The notes under the pieces were generated by a model, which worked only from the letters and a program-made list of their open reading frames with translations, ran no database searches and was not told where the DNA came from. From assembly GCA_019739215.1 (NCBI GenBank), contig JAHHDR010000018.1, positions 62,001-126,000 on the forward strand: a stretch of DNA of 64,000 nucleotides, given 5' to 3'. This document shows, one piece after another, positions 20,260 through 28,258 of this stretch (its first letter is position 1; every line of letters begins with the position of its first letter). The stretch comes from Rhizobium sp. (GTDB lineage Bacteria > Pseudomonadota > Alphaproteobacteria > Rhizobiales > Rhizobiaceae). The position numbers and the translations under genes are program-made.

Positions 20260-20414
20260 GTGTCCTCGATCCTGGTGTTTCGGAGATTCGCGCGTCGCGC
20301 GCGAGCAACGAAGTTCTTTCAATTCCGCGACAAAAAAGCAACGGACTCGGGCGGAAGTAAGGAGTTTCGCGTCGATTTGACCCGAATTGCGGCGTCCGAG
20401 CGCGAGCGCAGAAC

Positions 20415-20888
20415 TCAGAGCGACTTGTGCATCCGAAAGTTGGTCATCCGTTCGCCGCGCTTGCCCACCACCTGCTCCCCGTCGACTACAAAACCGCGTC
20501 GTTCAAAGAAGGGCCGCGCCGTGTGGCTAGCCTCGGTGAATATGCGCTTCAGCCCCAGGTCTATCGCCGCCGCCTCCACAGTCCGAAGCAGCAGGCTCGC
20601 GACACCGATTCCCTGATAGTCCGGATGAACGAACATCATGTCGAGATGGCCATCCGCTTCGAGGTCGCTGAACCCTGCCGGGCGTGCGCCGTCGACTGCG
20701 ACCCATGTCGGCCGAGTGAGCCGGTGCGGCTCCCAGGCGGCCCGGTCGACGGCTGACCAGGCCGCGATCTGCGAAGGATTGTAATCCCTCGACGCCACCT
20801 CGCGGATCGCACGTTGGAAAACCTCGATCACAGCGTCAAGGTCCTCGGTTGTGTAGCGACGGAGCTGGATGCTGTTGATCGTTGTCAT
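20415..20888 (-). CDS. GNAT-family N-acetyltransferase
   Basis: A 157-residue acetyltransferase. The acetyl-CoA-binding loop is visible as VHPDYQGIGVASLLLRTVE (the Q/R-x-x-G-x-G/A pattern) and the C-terminal strand as FFERRGFVVDGEQVV. The substrate is not predictable; small proteins of this type often act on amino acids or drugs. The ATG at 20888 has GGGAGGGA upstream. It sits between pal and cpoB, a place where most Tol-Pal clusters have no gene, so it is probably a local insertion. Confidence 0.88.
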   Translation of the reverse strand: MTTINSIQLRRYTTEDLDAVIEVFQRAIREVASRDYNPSQIAAWSAVDRAAWEPHRLTRPTWVAVDGARPAGFSDLEADGHLDMMFVHPDYQGIGVASLLLRTVEAAAIDLGLKRIFTEASHTARPFFERRGFVVDGEQVVGKRGERMTNFRMHKSL

Positions 20889-20990
20889 ACGGATCCCTCC
20901 CCCGCCAAACTGCCAGAAGGTTCCCAAAAAGCCAAACCGCCCGTGGAGACGTTCCACGAGCGGTTCGGCAACAAGACAGGAGCGTCGGGA

Positions 20991-21527
20991 TCAGCCGTTC
21001 GGGCCGCCCTTGAGGGCAGTGACCGCACGGCGGTTCTGAGACCAGCACGAGATGTCGTCGCAGACGGCAACCGGCTGTTCCTTGCCGTAGGAGATCGTCC
21101 TCATCCGGCTGCCGTCGACGCCTTGCGAAACGAGGTAGTCACGCGTGGCCTCTGCGCGGCGTGCGCCGAGCGCGAGATTGTATTCGCGGGTGCCGCGCTC
21201 GTCGGCATGACCTTCCACCACGATGCGGTAGCTCGAATACTGGTTGAGCCACTGGGCCTGCTTGCGCAGCGTCTGCTGGGCATCGGCGCGGATCGAGGTG
21301 GAATCCGTGTCGAAGAAGATGCGGTCGCCGACATTGACGGTGAAGTCCTGCTGCGAGCCGGGCGTTGACGGGCTGTTCTGCGTGTTGAGACCAAGGTCGT
21401 CGGTGCTGTCGAGCTTGTTCTTCTTGGCGCAGCCGGTCAGCGCGATGCCGCAGACGAGCGCGATGATGAACGGATTGCGCGCGAGCTTCGCCATCGGGCC
21501 GATTGTTATTGCTTCAGAATGGCTCAT
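20991..21527 (-). CDS. pal: Peptidoglycan-associated lipoprotein Pal
   Basis: Pal is an outer-membrane lipoprotein that binds peptidoglycan and works with TolB in outer-membrane constriction. The 178-residue precursor has a lipobox ALTGC with the acylated cysteine near residue 33, then a flexible linker, then the OmpA C-terminal domain (IFFDTDSTSIRADAQQTL; GHADERGTREYNLALGARRA; ISYGKEQP). The long N-terminal start agrees with rhizobial homologues. It follows tolB by 150 bases. A start at 21494 (MAKLARN) would also keep the lipobox. Confidence 0.95.
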   Translation of the reverse strand: MSHSEAITIGPMAKLARNPFIIALVCGIALTGCAKKNKLDSTDDLGLNTQNSPSTPGSQQDFTVNVGDRIFFDTDSTSIRADAQQTLRKQAQWLNQYSSYRIVVEGHADERGTREYNLALGARRAEATRDYLVSQGVDGSRMRTISYGKEQPVAVCDDISCWSQNRRAVTALKGGPNG

Positions 21528-21679
21528 GGCCTGCTCCTAAGTCTTAATAGTCAAGGTTTCCGAACTGTAACCCGGCGGGGTTAACCTGGCCTCTATGAGC
21601 ATGGTTAACAAACCGGAAATTGGGTAAGTTTCATAGAATTCTAATCAAAGACGCCGGTCATTCTGGACACGATCCCCGC

Positions 21680-22988
21680 TCACTCGAGCAGCGGCGACCA
21701 GGCCGGGTCGGAAGAGAATGCCGGCGTGGGAACGCGCTGCTCATTGTAGCCGGAAAGGTCGATCGAGAAGAGCGACGGTCCACCCGCTCCCGAGGGCTGG
21801 CGGAAGAACATGATCACGCGGCCGTTCGGCGCCCAGGTCGGGCCTTCATTGTGGAAGCCCGTGGTCAGGATGCGCTCGCCGGAGCCATCAGGACGCATGA
21901 CGCCGATCGAGAACTTGCCGCCGGACTGCTTGGTAAACGCGATCAGGTCCCCCTTGGGCGACCAGACCGGCGTCGAATAGGCGCCATCGCCGAAAGAAAT
22001 GCGGGTCTGGCCCGAGCCGTCGGCATTCATGACATAGAGCTGCTGGCGGCCGCCGCGATCGCTTTCGAACACAATCCTCTGGCCGTCGGGCGAGTAGGAG
22101 GGACCAGTGTCGATCGCCGCCGTCGAAGTCAGCCGCGTCGTTGTGCGCGAACGCAGGTCCATGGTGAAGATATTGGCATTGCCCTTCTCCTGCAAGCTCA
22201 TGATCACCCGCGAGCCATCGGGCGAGAAGCGCGGCGAGAAGGTCATGCCGGGGAAATTGCCCACGACCTCGCGCTGTCCTGTCTCGAGCTGCAGCAGGTA
22301 GACCCGCGGCTGGTCGCCCTCGAAGGACATGTAGGTGATTTCCTGCTGGTTCGGCGAGAAGCGCGGCGTCAGCACGATCGCCTTGGACTTGGTGAGAATG
22401 CGCATGTTGGCGCCGTCCTGGTCCATGATCGCCAGTTGGCGGACACGGGCATTCTTCGGACCGGTCTCGTGGACGAAAACGATTCGGGTGTCGAAATAGC
22501 CCTTCTCGCCCGTCAACTTCTCATAGACCGCGTCGGCGATGATATGTGCGACGCGGCGCCAGTTTTCCGGACGGGTGTAGAACTGCTGGCCGATGAGCTG
22601 GGTGCCGCCATAGACGTCCCACAGGCGAAACTCGGCGCGCAGGCGGCCATCGGCCTCCTTGGTCACGCGGCCCGACACCAGGGCCTGGGCGTTGACCGCC
22701 TTCCAGTCCTCGAAGCGGGGAGCCGCGTCGGGATTGGTGATCTTCTGGATGAAGGCCGCCTTGTCGACCGGCGTGAAGAAGCCGGATCGCTTCAGGTCTG
22801 CCGTGATCACGGCGCTGATCTGCGCACCGAGAGCATCACTGGAGACCATGTCGGAAATCGCGATCGGCATCGGCTCGACGCTGCCCTTGCGAATGTCGAG
22901 CTTCACTTCGGCGCGCACGGGCGAAGCCAGTACCGCGAACAGGGCGGCGACCGCGAACAGCGCCTTGAAAAATCTGGTGTTTCATCAT
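21680..22988 (-). CDS. tolB: TolB translocation protein (frameshift in signal peptide)
   Basis: TolB is the periplasmic beta-propeller of the Tol-Pal system. The mature protein is intact from [16 protein letters not shown] to the C-terminus, with the N-terminal D1/D2 domain and WD-like repeats ([57 protein letters not shown]). The signal peptide is split: from ATG 22988 or 22985 the frame reads MMKHQIF and then leaves the TolB frame at a run of five A on the plus strand (22968-22972). Removing one base restores ...[20 protein letters not shown]. Read as given, no good start exists in frame; a homopolymer sequencing error is the likely cause. Confidence 0.88.
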
Positions 22989-23057
22989 CCTCTATGAGCC
23001 TTTCAGCCAAAAAGTCTTCTTGTGTCGGCGGCCATGCCGCCGTGAGACGAAGGTCGG

Positions 23058-24184
23058 TTACATCATTTCGCTCGGGTAGAAGCTGAGCTCGACGACCTTC
23101 CAGGTGTCGTATTTTTCCTTCGGCAACGAATCAAAGGGCGCCGACTTCATCACCGCTCGGCGGGCGCCGCCTTCCAGCGCCCGCAGCGACGAGCCGTCGC
23201 CGCCGGAACTCGTGACTTCGGGGTCGCCGACCACGTCGCCGTTCTGGTCCAGTTCGAACCGCACGACGATCTTGATATCATTCGACGCGACCTGACCCGG
23301 CATCACGGTCCAGTTCTTTTCGACGATGCCGCGCAACGCATCCAGCTCCGTCTGGCTCAGCTTCTCGCCGCCGGTCGCGATCTTGGCGCCGAGCGCCTTT
23401 TCCTGCTTGTTGCGCTTGGCACCCCCGGGCTTCTCGTCGGTCTTGTTCAGAAGCTCGGAGATTTCGTCGGTGCTGAAATCGGATTTCCCCGCTTCGTCGT
23501 CGACTTGGCTGACTTGCGGTCCTTGTCGGATTTCTTTCTGTCGGGCTGCTTGGTCGGCTTGGCCTCGGCAACCTCGACTTCCTTCTTCTCTTCCTTCTTT
23601 TCCACGACCTTTGTCGGCTCGACCTTGGGCCGGCTGACCGGCACGGGAACGTTGTCGGGGATGACGGATTCGGCAGTGTCCTCGACCGGCTGGTCTTCTT
23701 CGACGACCTCGGGCTCCGGCTTGGGTTCCGGCTTGATTTCGACCTTGGGCTGTTCCAGTGCCGCGACGTCTTGCGTCGGCTCGACGGCGGTGTCTTCCTT
23801 GATCACCTCCTCGACATTCTCGGCCTGCGTCAGGACCTGGTCCGGAATCACCTCGGCGGACGGCTTCTGGGCGCCCGCTTCCTGGACGTTGGTGGGCTTT
23901 TCGCTCGGCGTCGGGACGGAATCGAGATCGAACGTGTTGTCGCCGGTATTCTGGGCATCCGGAACCGGATCTTCCTTCCTGGTGACTTCAGTCGCGGAGC
24001 GATCCTTCTTCGGTGCTTCCTTGTCGCCCTGCTGCAGTTGCGTCAGTTCCTCGATGGGCACGAGGTCGACCGGCATCGCTTCGGACATCGCCACCTCGAA
24101 GGGTTCGGGCGATCCGAAGGAAGCCAGCATCCACGCCGCGACAAGGGCGTGGAGTGCGACAGATGTGATGACGCTACCCTTCAT
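23058..24184 (-). pseudogene. tolA: TolA (frameshifted near 23,500)
   Basis: TolA spans the periplasm and links TolQR to TolB-Pal. The first 238 or so residues are in frame from ATG 24184: one N-terminal membrane helix (VITSVALHALVAAWMLASF), then a long Pro/Glu/Lys-rich domain. Near 23,500 the frame breaks; one missing base after KSAK would join it to the downstream frame (DDEAGKSDFSTDEISELL...), which continues through the C-terminal TonB-like domain (NDIKIVVRFELDQNG) to the stop at 23058. The whole gene is otherwise present, so a sequencing or assembly indel is likely. The second copy in the right arm stops before this point. Confidence 0.85.
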
Positions 24185-24193
24185 CGTCTTACG

Positions 24194-24661
24194 TCAGCCC
24201 GTCGGCTCCTGCAGGGTCACCAGGCCGATATTCTTGTATCCGGCGCTGTTGAGAAGACCCATGACCTTCATGATGTTGCCGTAGTCAGCCGTCGCGTCGC
24301 CGCGCACGAAGATGCGTTCCTCGTTGCCCGTCTTGGCGATCGCAGCCAGCTTCGGAACCAGTTCGTCCAGCGAGATCGGCGTCTCGGTTTCCTCGCCGAG
24401 ATAGACCTGGCCTTCCTTGTTAATGGAGACCGTGATCGGCTTGGTGTCCGAATTCATCTCCTTGGCCCGGGTTTCCGGCAGGTCGATCGGCACGCCGACC
24501 GTCATCAGCGGGGCCGCGACCATGAAGATGATCAGCAGCACCAGCATCACGTCGACCAGCGGCGTGACATTGATTTCGCTCATTGGCGCCTTGCGGCCAC
24601 CACCGCGGCGACGGCCGCGACCGCCCGATCCGCCTGTCTGCGCTCCCGCTGACATTCCCAT
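24194..24661 (-). CDS. tolR: TolR inner-membrane protein
   Basis: TolR forms the proton channel with TolQ and energises TolA. The 155-residue protein has a Gly/Arg-rich cytosolic N-terminus, a single membrane helix with the essential aspartate (TPLVDVMLVLLIIFMVAAP), and a periplasmic ExbD-like domain with SINKEGQVYLG and FVRGDATADYGNIMKVMGLL. It lies 12 bases after tolQ and 9 before tolA. Confidence 0.96.
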   Translation of the reverse strand: MGMSAGAQTGGSGGRGRRRGGGRKAPMSEINVTPLVDVMLVLLIIFMVAAPLMTVGVPIDLPETRAKEMNSDTKPITVSINKEGQVYLGEETETPISLDELVPKLAAIAKTGNEERIFVRGDATADYGNIMKVMGLLNSAGYKNIGLVTLQEPTG

Positions 24662-24673
24662 CGGTCGGCTCCC

Positions 24674-25396
24674 TTACTGCGCCGCCGCGCGCGGCTGGAG
24701 CCGCTCGTCGATCTGGCGCGAAAGAATGGCGGAGAACTCGTCGGCAAAGGCTTCCATGCGGGCGACCAGCTTGTTGGCATCGCCCGAGAACTTGTTGTAG
24801 GCGATGACCGCGGGAATGGCCGCGACAAGACCGATCGCGGTGGCGAGCAGCGCTTCGGCGATACCGGGTGCCACGACCGCAAGATTGGTGGACTTGGAGG
24901 CGGCGATGCCCTGGAACGAGGTCATGATGCCGACAACGGTGCCGAACAGCCCGACGAAGGGCGCGGCCGAGCCGATGGTGGCAAGAGAAGAAAGCCGCGC
25001 TTCGAGTGTCTCGGTCTCGCGCGCGAGCGTCACGTCCATGGCACGGTCGATGCGCATCTGCAGCCCGATCGGCGAGCGCGCCCCGCGCTCGAAGCTCTTC
25101 TTCCATTCGCGCATGGCGGACACGAAGATCGTTGCCATGCCGGACGTCTGGCGTTCGGACAGGGTGCGGTAGAGTTCCTCGAGCGACTGACCCGACCAGA
25201 AAATCTGCTCGAAACTGTCGAACTGACGCCGCGCGCGATTGAAATTGACCAGCTTGTCGACGACCATGGCCCAGGTCCAGACGGAGGCGCCCAGCAGGCC
25301 GATCATCACCAGCTTGACCACCCAGCCGGCCTGCATGAACAGGCCCCACATGCTGACATCGGCGTGCGCGACTGCTGCCAGTGCTTCGGTTTCCAT
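24674..25396 (-). CDS. tolQ: TolQ inner-membrane protein
   Basis: TolQ is the MotA/ExbB-type channel subunit. The 240 residues show three membrane helices: about 20-42 (WVVKLVMIGLLGASVWTWAMVV), then two close together in the conserved block ATIGSAAPFVGLFGTVVGIM and LLATAIGLVAAIPAVIAYN. It starts the tolQRAB transcript. The 259 bases before it contain no ybgC, the usual first gene of this operon; the next gene is a toxin on the same strand. Confidence 0.96.
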   Translation of the reverse strand: METEALAAVAHADVSMWGLFMQAGWVVKLVMIGLLGASVWTWAMVVDKLVNFNRARRQFDSFEQIFWSGQSLEELYRTLSERQTSGMATIFVSAMREWKKSFERGARSPIGLQMRIDRAMDVTLARETETLEARLSSLATIGSAAPFVGLFGTVVGIMTSFQGIAASKSTNLAVVAPGIAEALLATAIGLVAAIPAVIAYNKFSGDANKLVARMEAFADEFSAILSRQIDERLQPRAAAQ

Positions 25397-25655
25397 ATTT
25401 TCTCGTATCCCCGAATCCAGACGCCCGGCGATGAGACAATTCCCAGCCAGGCGGCCATTCCATCAATCCATCGCTGTCAGGCTGAAATGCAGCCTTTGGC
25501 ATCGCCCTATCTGCATCTCAGCCTTCTTTACGCCAAATTTGGTGAAAGGAAGGCGTGCGTTGCACAAAATCCTACTGAAGCGAGTAAGACTCCATTATAG
25601 TTAAAAGATGGTTATCGGATCGGGATGAGCCGCCGAGTACGGCCGCCTGTCGCGG

Positions 25656-26090
25656 CTAACAAGCGATGACCTGGACGTGGCCGGCTGCGCCATAGGCAAT
25701 GATTTTCTCGTCGCGGGTCACGATGGGCAATCGCGTGTTCCGTGCCGTTGCGATGAGAATGCGATCTCCTGGATCACCATGAAGTTCGCCGGGCAGAGAT
25801 GACGCATCGATCGCTATGTCGGGAGTGAAGGCAGCCGGCTTGATTCCTGGCCCGGCCATCACGTTGGCGAACCAGCCCTTTGGATCGGGAAGGAACTGCA
25901 GCTTCGGCAGCCTCCCCGATCGAGGATGGGCGATCAACCCCACCTCCCAGGCAGAGATCGGCGATATGAAAATGCCGCCCTGCAAACCTGCATGTACGAT
26001 GATCGGTAACTCCCGTTCAGGAAATATGCCTCGGGCCAGCCAGATGACAGCGCAAGTGTCCAGAAGAACGGCATCCGGCAATGGACTCAT
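25656..26090 (-). CDS. PIN-domain toxin (VapC-like)
   Basis: A 144-residue PIN-domain RNase. Acidic residues of the active site are visible in LLDTCAVIWLA (first Asp), ISAWEVGLI (Glu), GDPGDRILIATAR (Asp) and IVTRDEKI (Asp). Such toxins cleave tRNA or rRNA when free. The gene overlaps its antitoxin by 4 bases (ATGA), so the pair is translationally coupled. It lies just upstream of tolQ on the same strand. The same gene is repeated at 61449-61883. Confidence 0.9.
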   Translation of the reverse strand: MSPLPDAVLLDTCAVIWLARGIFPERELPIIVHAGLQGGIFISPISAWEVGLIAHPRSGRLPKLQFLPDPKGWFANVMAGPGIKPAAFTPDIAIDASSLPGELHGDPGDRILIATARNTRLPIVTRDEKIIAYGAAGHVQVIAC

Positions 26091-26350
26091 TGATGCAGAA
26101 TTCCCTGCTCCGCAAGAAACTCTTCGTCCAGAATCGGAGACGTTAGGTCAACGTCCTCCGGCCCAATAACCGAACCACGCATGAAACCATTAATGTTGCG
26201 AACGGCTACCTCATGGCTCGCTGGCGCCGTGAGCACGGCAACCGGCTCACCACGCTTTGTGATGGTCAACTTCTCGATCTCGCCGGCCTTGAGCTTGTCA
26301 AGAATTTCAAGGCATTTCGCCTTGAACTCCGTCGCCGTCATCGTGTTCAT
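26087..26350 (-). CDS. Phd/YefM-type antitoxin (VapB-like)
   Basis: An 87-residue antitoxin. The N-terminal DNA-binding part has the Phd/YefM pattern MTATEFKAKCLEILDKLKAGEIEKLTITKRGEPVAVL; the C-terminal acidic tail should wrap the toxin. I chose ATG 26350 (GGAG 6 bases upstream) over a GTG at 26362. A perfect palindrome 15 bases upstream is the probable operator. Confidence 0.9.
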   Translation of the reverse strand: MNTMTATEFKAKCLEILDKLKAGEIEKLTITKRGEPVAVLTAPASHEVAVRNINGFMRGSVIGPEDVDLTSPILDEEFLAEQGILHQ

Positions 26351-26364
26351 TGCCGGCTCCACAT

Positions 26365-26381
26365 GGTCATCTCAGATGACC
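26365..26381. promoter_or_regulatory. Palindromic operator of the VapBC-like pair
   Basis: GGTCATCT-C-AGATGACC is a perfect 8-bp inverted repeat around one base, immediately before the antitoxin start, with a further GGTCATG half-site about 20 bases on. Phd/YefM antitoxins bind such sites with the toxin to repress themselves. Confidence 0.65.
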
Positions 26382-26425
26382 AGTCACATAACATGACCAC
26401 ATGGAGCGTTCAAGCGCATGAGCGT

Positions 26426-26917
26426 CTACTTCAGCTCCCAGGACTTGAGATCCTCGACCACATCCCCAAGCTGGTCGAAGCCCGACTGCATCCCCTCGGC
26501 CATGCCGACACCGAGATATTCGTCTTTCATCGCCACGCTGTCGAAAAGGGTGGTCACGGTCAGCGTCGTCCGCCCGTCGAATTCCTCGAACAGCACGGTG
26601 ACTTGAAACCGGCCGCTGCCGGGCGCCTCGAAGCCGTTGTCATAGACGATCTTCCGGTTGGGCTCGATCTCGAAATAGGTACCGCCGAAGGGCGGGCCGA
26701 CTTCGCCCTCGTCGCTGGTCATCTGGAAATGGAATTCACCACCGACGCGGAAATCGATCTCGCACTTGCTGATCGGCCAGCCCTTGGGCCCGAACCAGCG
26801 GCGAACATGCTCGGGTCTGGAATGGGCGAGAAACACCAGCCTTGCCGGGGCGTCATAGACACGCGTTATCGTGAACTGGCGGTCGGCGACCGGCTCGTTG
26901 CTTACCTTTGCGTCCAT
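26426..26917 (-). CDS. SRPBCC / AHSA1 domain protein
   Basis: A 163-residue helix-grip protein of the AHSA1 family (ITRVYDAPARLVFLAHSRPEHVRRWFGPKGWPI; RVGGEFHFQM; FEEFDGRTTLTVTTLF; GMQSGFDQLGDVVEDL). The fold binds hydrophobic ligands; its role here is unknown. It overlaps the ArsR-family gene by 16 bases, an arrangement repeated across bacteria in which the regulator controls the pair. The ATG has AGGGAGA 8 bases upstream. Confidence 0.88.
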   Translation of the reverse strand: MDAKVSNEPVADRQFTITRVYDAPARLVFLAHSRPEHVRRWFGPKGWPISKCEIDFRVGGEFHFQMTSDEGEVGPPFGGTYFEIEPNRKIVYDNGFEAPGSGRFQVTVLFEEFDGRTTLTVTTLFDSVAMKDEYLGVGMAEGMQSGFDQLGDVVEDLKSWELK

Positions 26918-27255
26918 GGTCGTTCTCCCTTTTCGATGAGTTCCTTGACGTAATCGTCAAGCTGTTCGAGGCTCTCGTCCCAGAACCGCTTGTAATTGCC
27001 GATCCACATCGACGCAGCCTTGAGTGGCGCCGCATTCAGCTTGACCGGCCGGAACTGCGCTTCCCTGCCCCGAGACACCAGCCCCGCCGCCTCCAGCACC
27101 TTGATATGCTTCGAAATCGTCGGCTGCGCGAGACCGAAGGGCTCGACCAGTTCGTTGACTGTCGATTCCCTGTTTGCGAGCCGGGTGAGGATCGCGCGCC
27201 GGGTCGGGTCGGCAAGCGCGCCGAAGACGAGATCGAGCTGCTGAGTGGCCTGCAT
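26902..27255 (-). CDS. ArsR-family transcriptional regulator
   Basis: A 117-residue winged-helix regulator. The HTH is visible as ALADPTRRAILTRLANRESTVNELVEPFGLAQPTISKHIKVLEAAGLV with the ArsR layout. No cysteine pair of the metal-binding kind is present, so it is the SdpR/AHSA1-linked subgroup rather than a metal sensor. An AT-rich inverted repeat 14 bases upstream is its likely operator. Confidence 0.92.
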   Translation of the reverse strand: MQATQQLDLVFGALADPTRRAILTRLANRESTVNELVEPFGLAQPTISKHIKVLEAAGLVSRGREAQFRPVKLNAAPLKAASMWIGNYKRFWDESLEQLDDYVKELIEKGERPWTQR

Positions 27256-27268
27256 ATTACATTTCCAA

Positions 27269-27292
27269 ATAGATATATTGCCATATATCTAT
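27269..27292. promoter_or_regulatory. AT-rich operator of the ArsR gene
   Basis: ATAGATATA-N6-TATATCTAT, a perfect 9-bp inverted repeat ending 14 bases before the ArsR start codon. It stands out from the GC-rich surroundings and overlaps where the promoter should lie. Confidence 0.65.
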
Positions 27293-27334
27293 ATAAAGGA
27301 TCGATAAGATGGTCAAGCGGGTCTTGTCGCCTGG

Positions 27335-28258
27335 TCAGCCCTGCATGAGAAGATTGGCCGCCTTCACCGCCGCCGAGGCGCGGTTTTCCACGCCGAGCTT
27401 CACGTAGATCTGCTCGAGGTGCTTGTTCACCGTCCGCGCCGACAGGCCGAGGATCTCGCCGATATCGCGGTTGGACTTGCCCTTGGCGATCCAGGCCAGG
27501 ACCTCGGATTCCCGGGCCGTCAGGGAAAAATGCTGCCTGAGCCGTTCGCTCTCGCTGCCCTGCGCCTGCCCGGTCAGCCGGAACAGGTGCTCGTCCTGGC
27601 CGATCGAGCCGAGAAAGGACAGCGCGAGGCCCGCCTCGCCGCCAGTCTCGACCGCGAAGCCGGGATCTTTCTGCGCCCCTGAAAGACGACGCTCCTCCAT
27701 CCAGATGCGGATGCGCGCGCTGACCAGTTCTATGCCCTCGTCGCTGCCTGTCGCCGCATTGACGAGACGGATCGCCTGCGGCGTCGACCACAGGATCCTT
27801 CCGCTGGAGCGCACAGCCAGCAGGTGCCGCCCGGCTGCATCCAGCGCCACGCGCGCGCTCTGGGCCGAGCGGGCATTGGCAAGGTGGACGCGGATGCGGG
27901 CCCTGAGTTCGTCGACATTGATCGGCTTTGTGAGGTAGTCGACGCCCCCGGCCCCGAGCGCGCGCACGACATGCTCGGTCTCGGTCAGGCCGGTCATGAA
28001 GATGACGGGGACCTGCGCCACAGCGCCATGCGCCTTGAGCCGCTGGCAGGTCTCGAAACCATCCATGCCGGGCATGACCGCATCAAGCAGGATCAGATCG
28101 GGCGTGATGCGGTCGACGATGGAGAGAGCCGAGGCGCCCGACGTCGCGATCAGCACCGAATAGCCGGTCTCCTCCAGCGCCTCAGTGAGAAACGAAAGCG
28201 AATCCGGGCTGTCGTCGACCAGGAGCACGATGTCGCGCGGACTTTCGACTGCGTTCAC
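27335..28258 (-). CDS. LuxR-type response regulator partner of the permease-kinase
   Basis: A 307-residue regulator. The receiver has acidic residues D15-D16, the phospho-acceptor D59 (LILLDAVMPG) and lysine K111 (LTKPIN). A middle segment (about 135-240) resembles the linker of FixJ/ErbR-type regulators, and the C-terminal LuxR HTH (245-305) reads LTARESEVLAWIAKGKSNRDIGEILGLSARTVNKHL. The start is GTG at 28258 overlapping the kinase stop (GTGA), so the pair is translationally coupled. It is likely phosphorylated by that kinase and acts as a transcription activator; the nearest obvious target is urtA. Confidence 0.9.
   Translation of the reverse strand: MNAVESPRDIVLLVDDSPDSLSFLTEALEETGYSVLIATSGASALSIVDRITPDLILLDAVMPGMDGFETCQRLKAHGAVAQVPVIFMTGLTETEHVVRALGAGGVDYLTKPINVDELRARIRVHLANARSAQSARVALDAAGRHLLAVRSSGRILWSTPQAIRLVNAATGSDEGIELVSARIRIWMEERRLSGAQKDPGFAVETGGEAGLALSFLGSIGQDEHLFRLTGQAQGSESERLRQHFSLTARESEVLAWIAKGKSNRDIGEILGLSARTVNKHLEQIYVKLGVENRASAAVKAANLLMQG

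Noticed and set aside
21570-21612. GTTAAC motifs upstream of pal as a CtrA box
   Set aside because: The two TTAA elements are not spaced by seven bases, so the CtrA consensus is not met.
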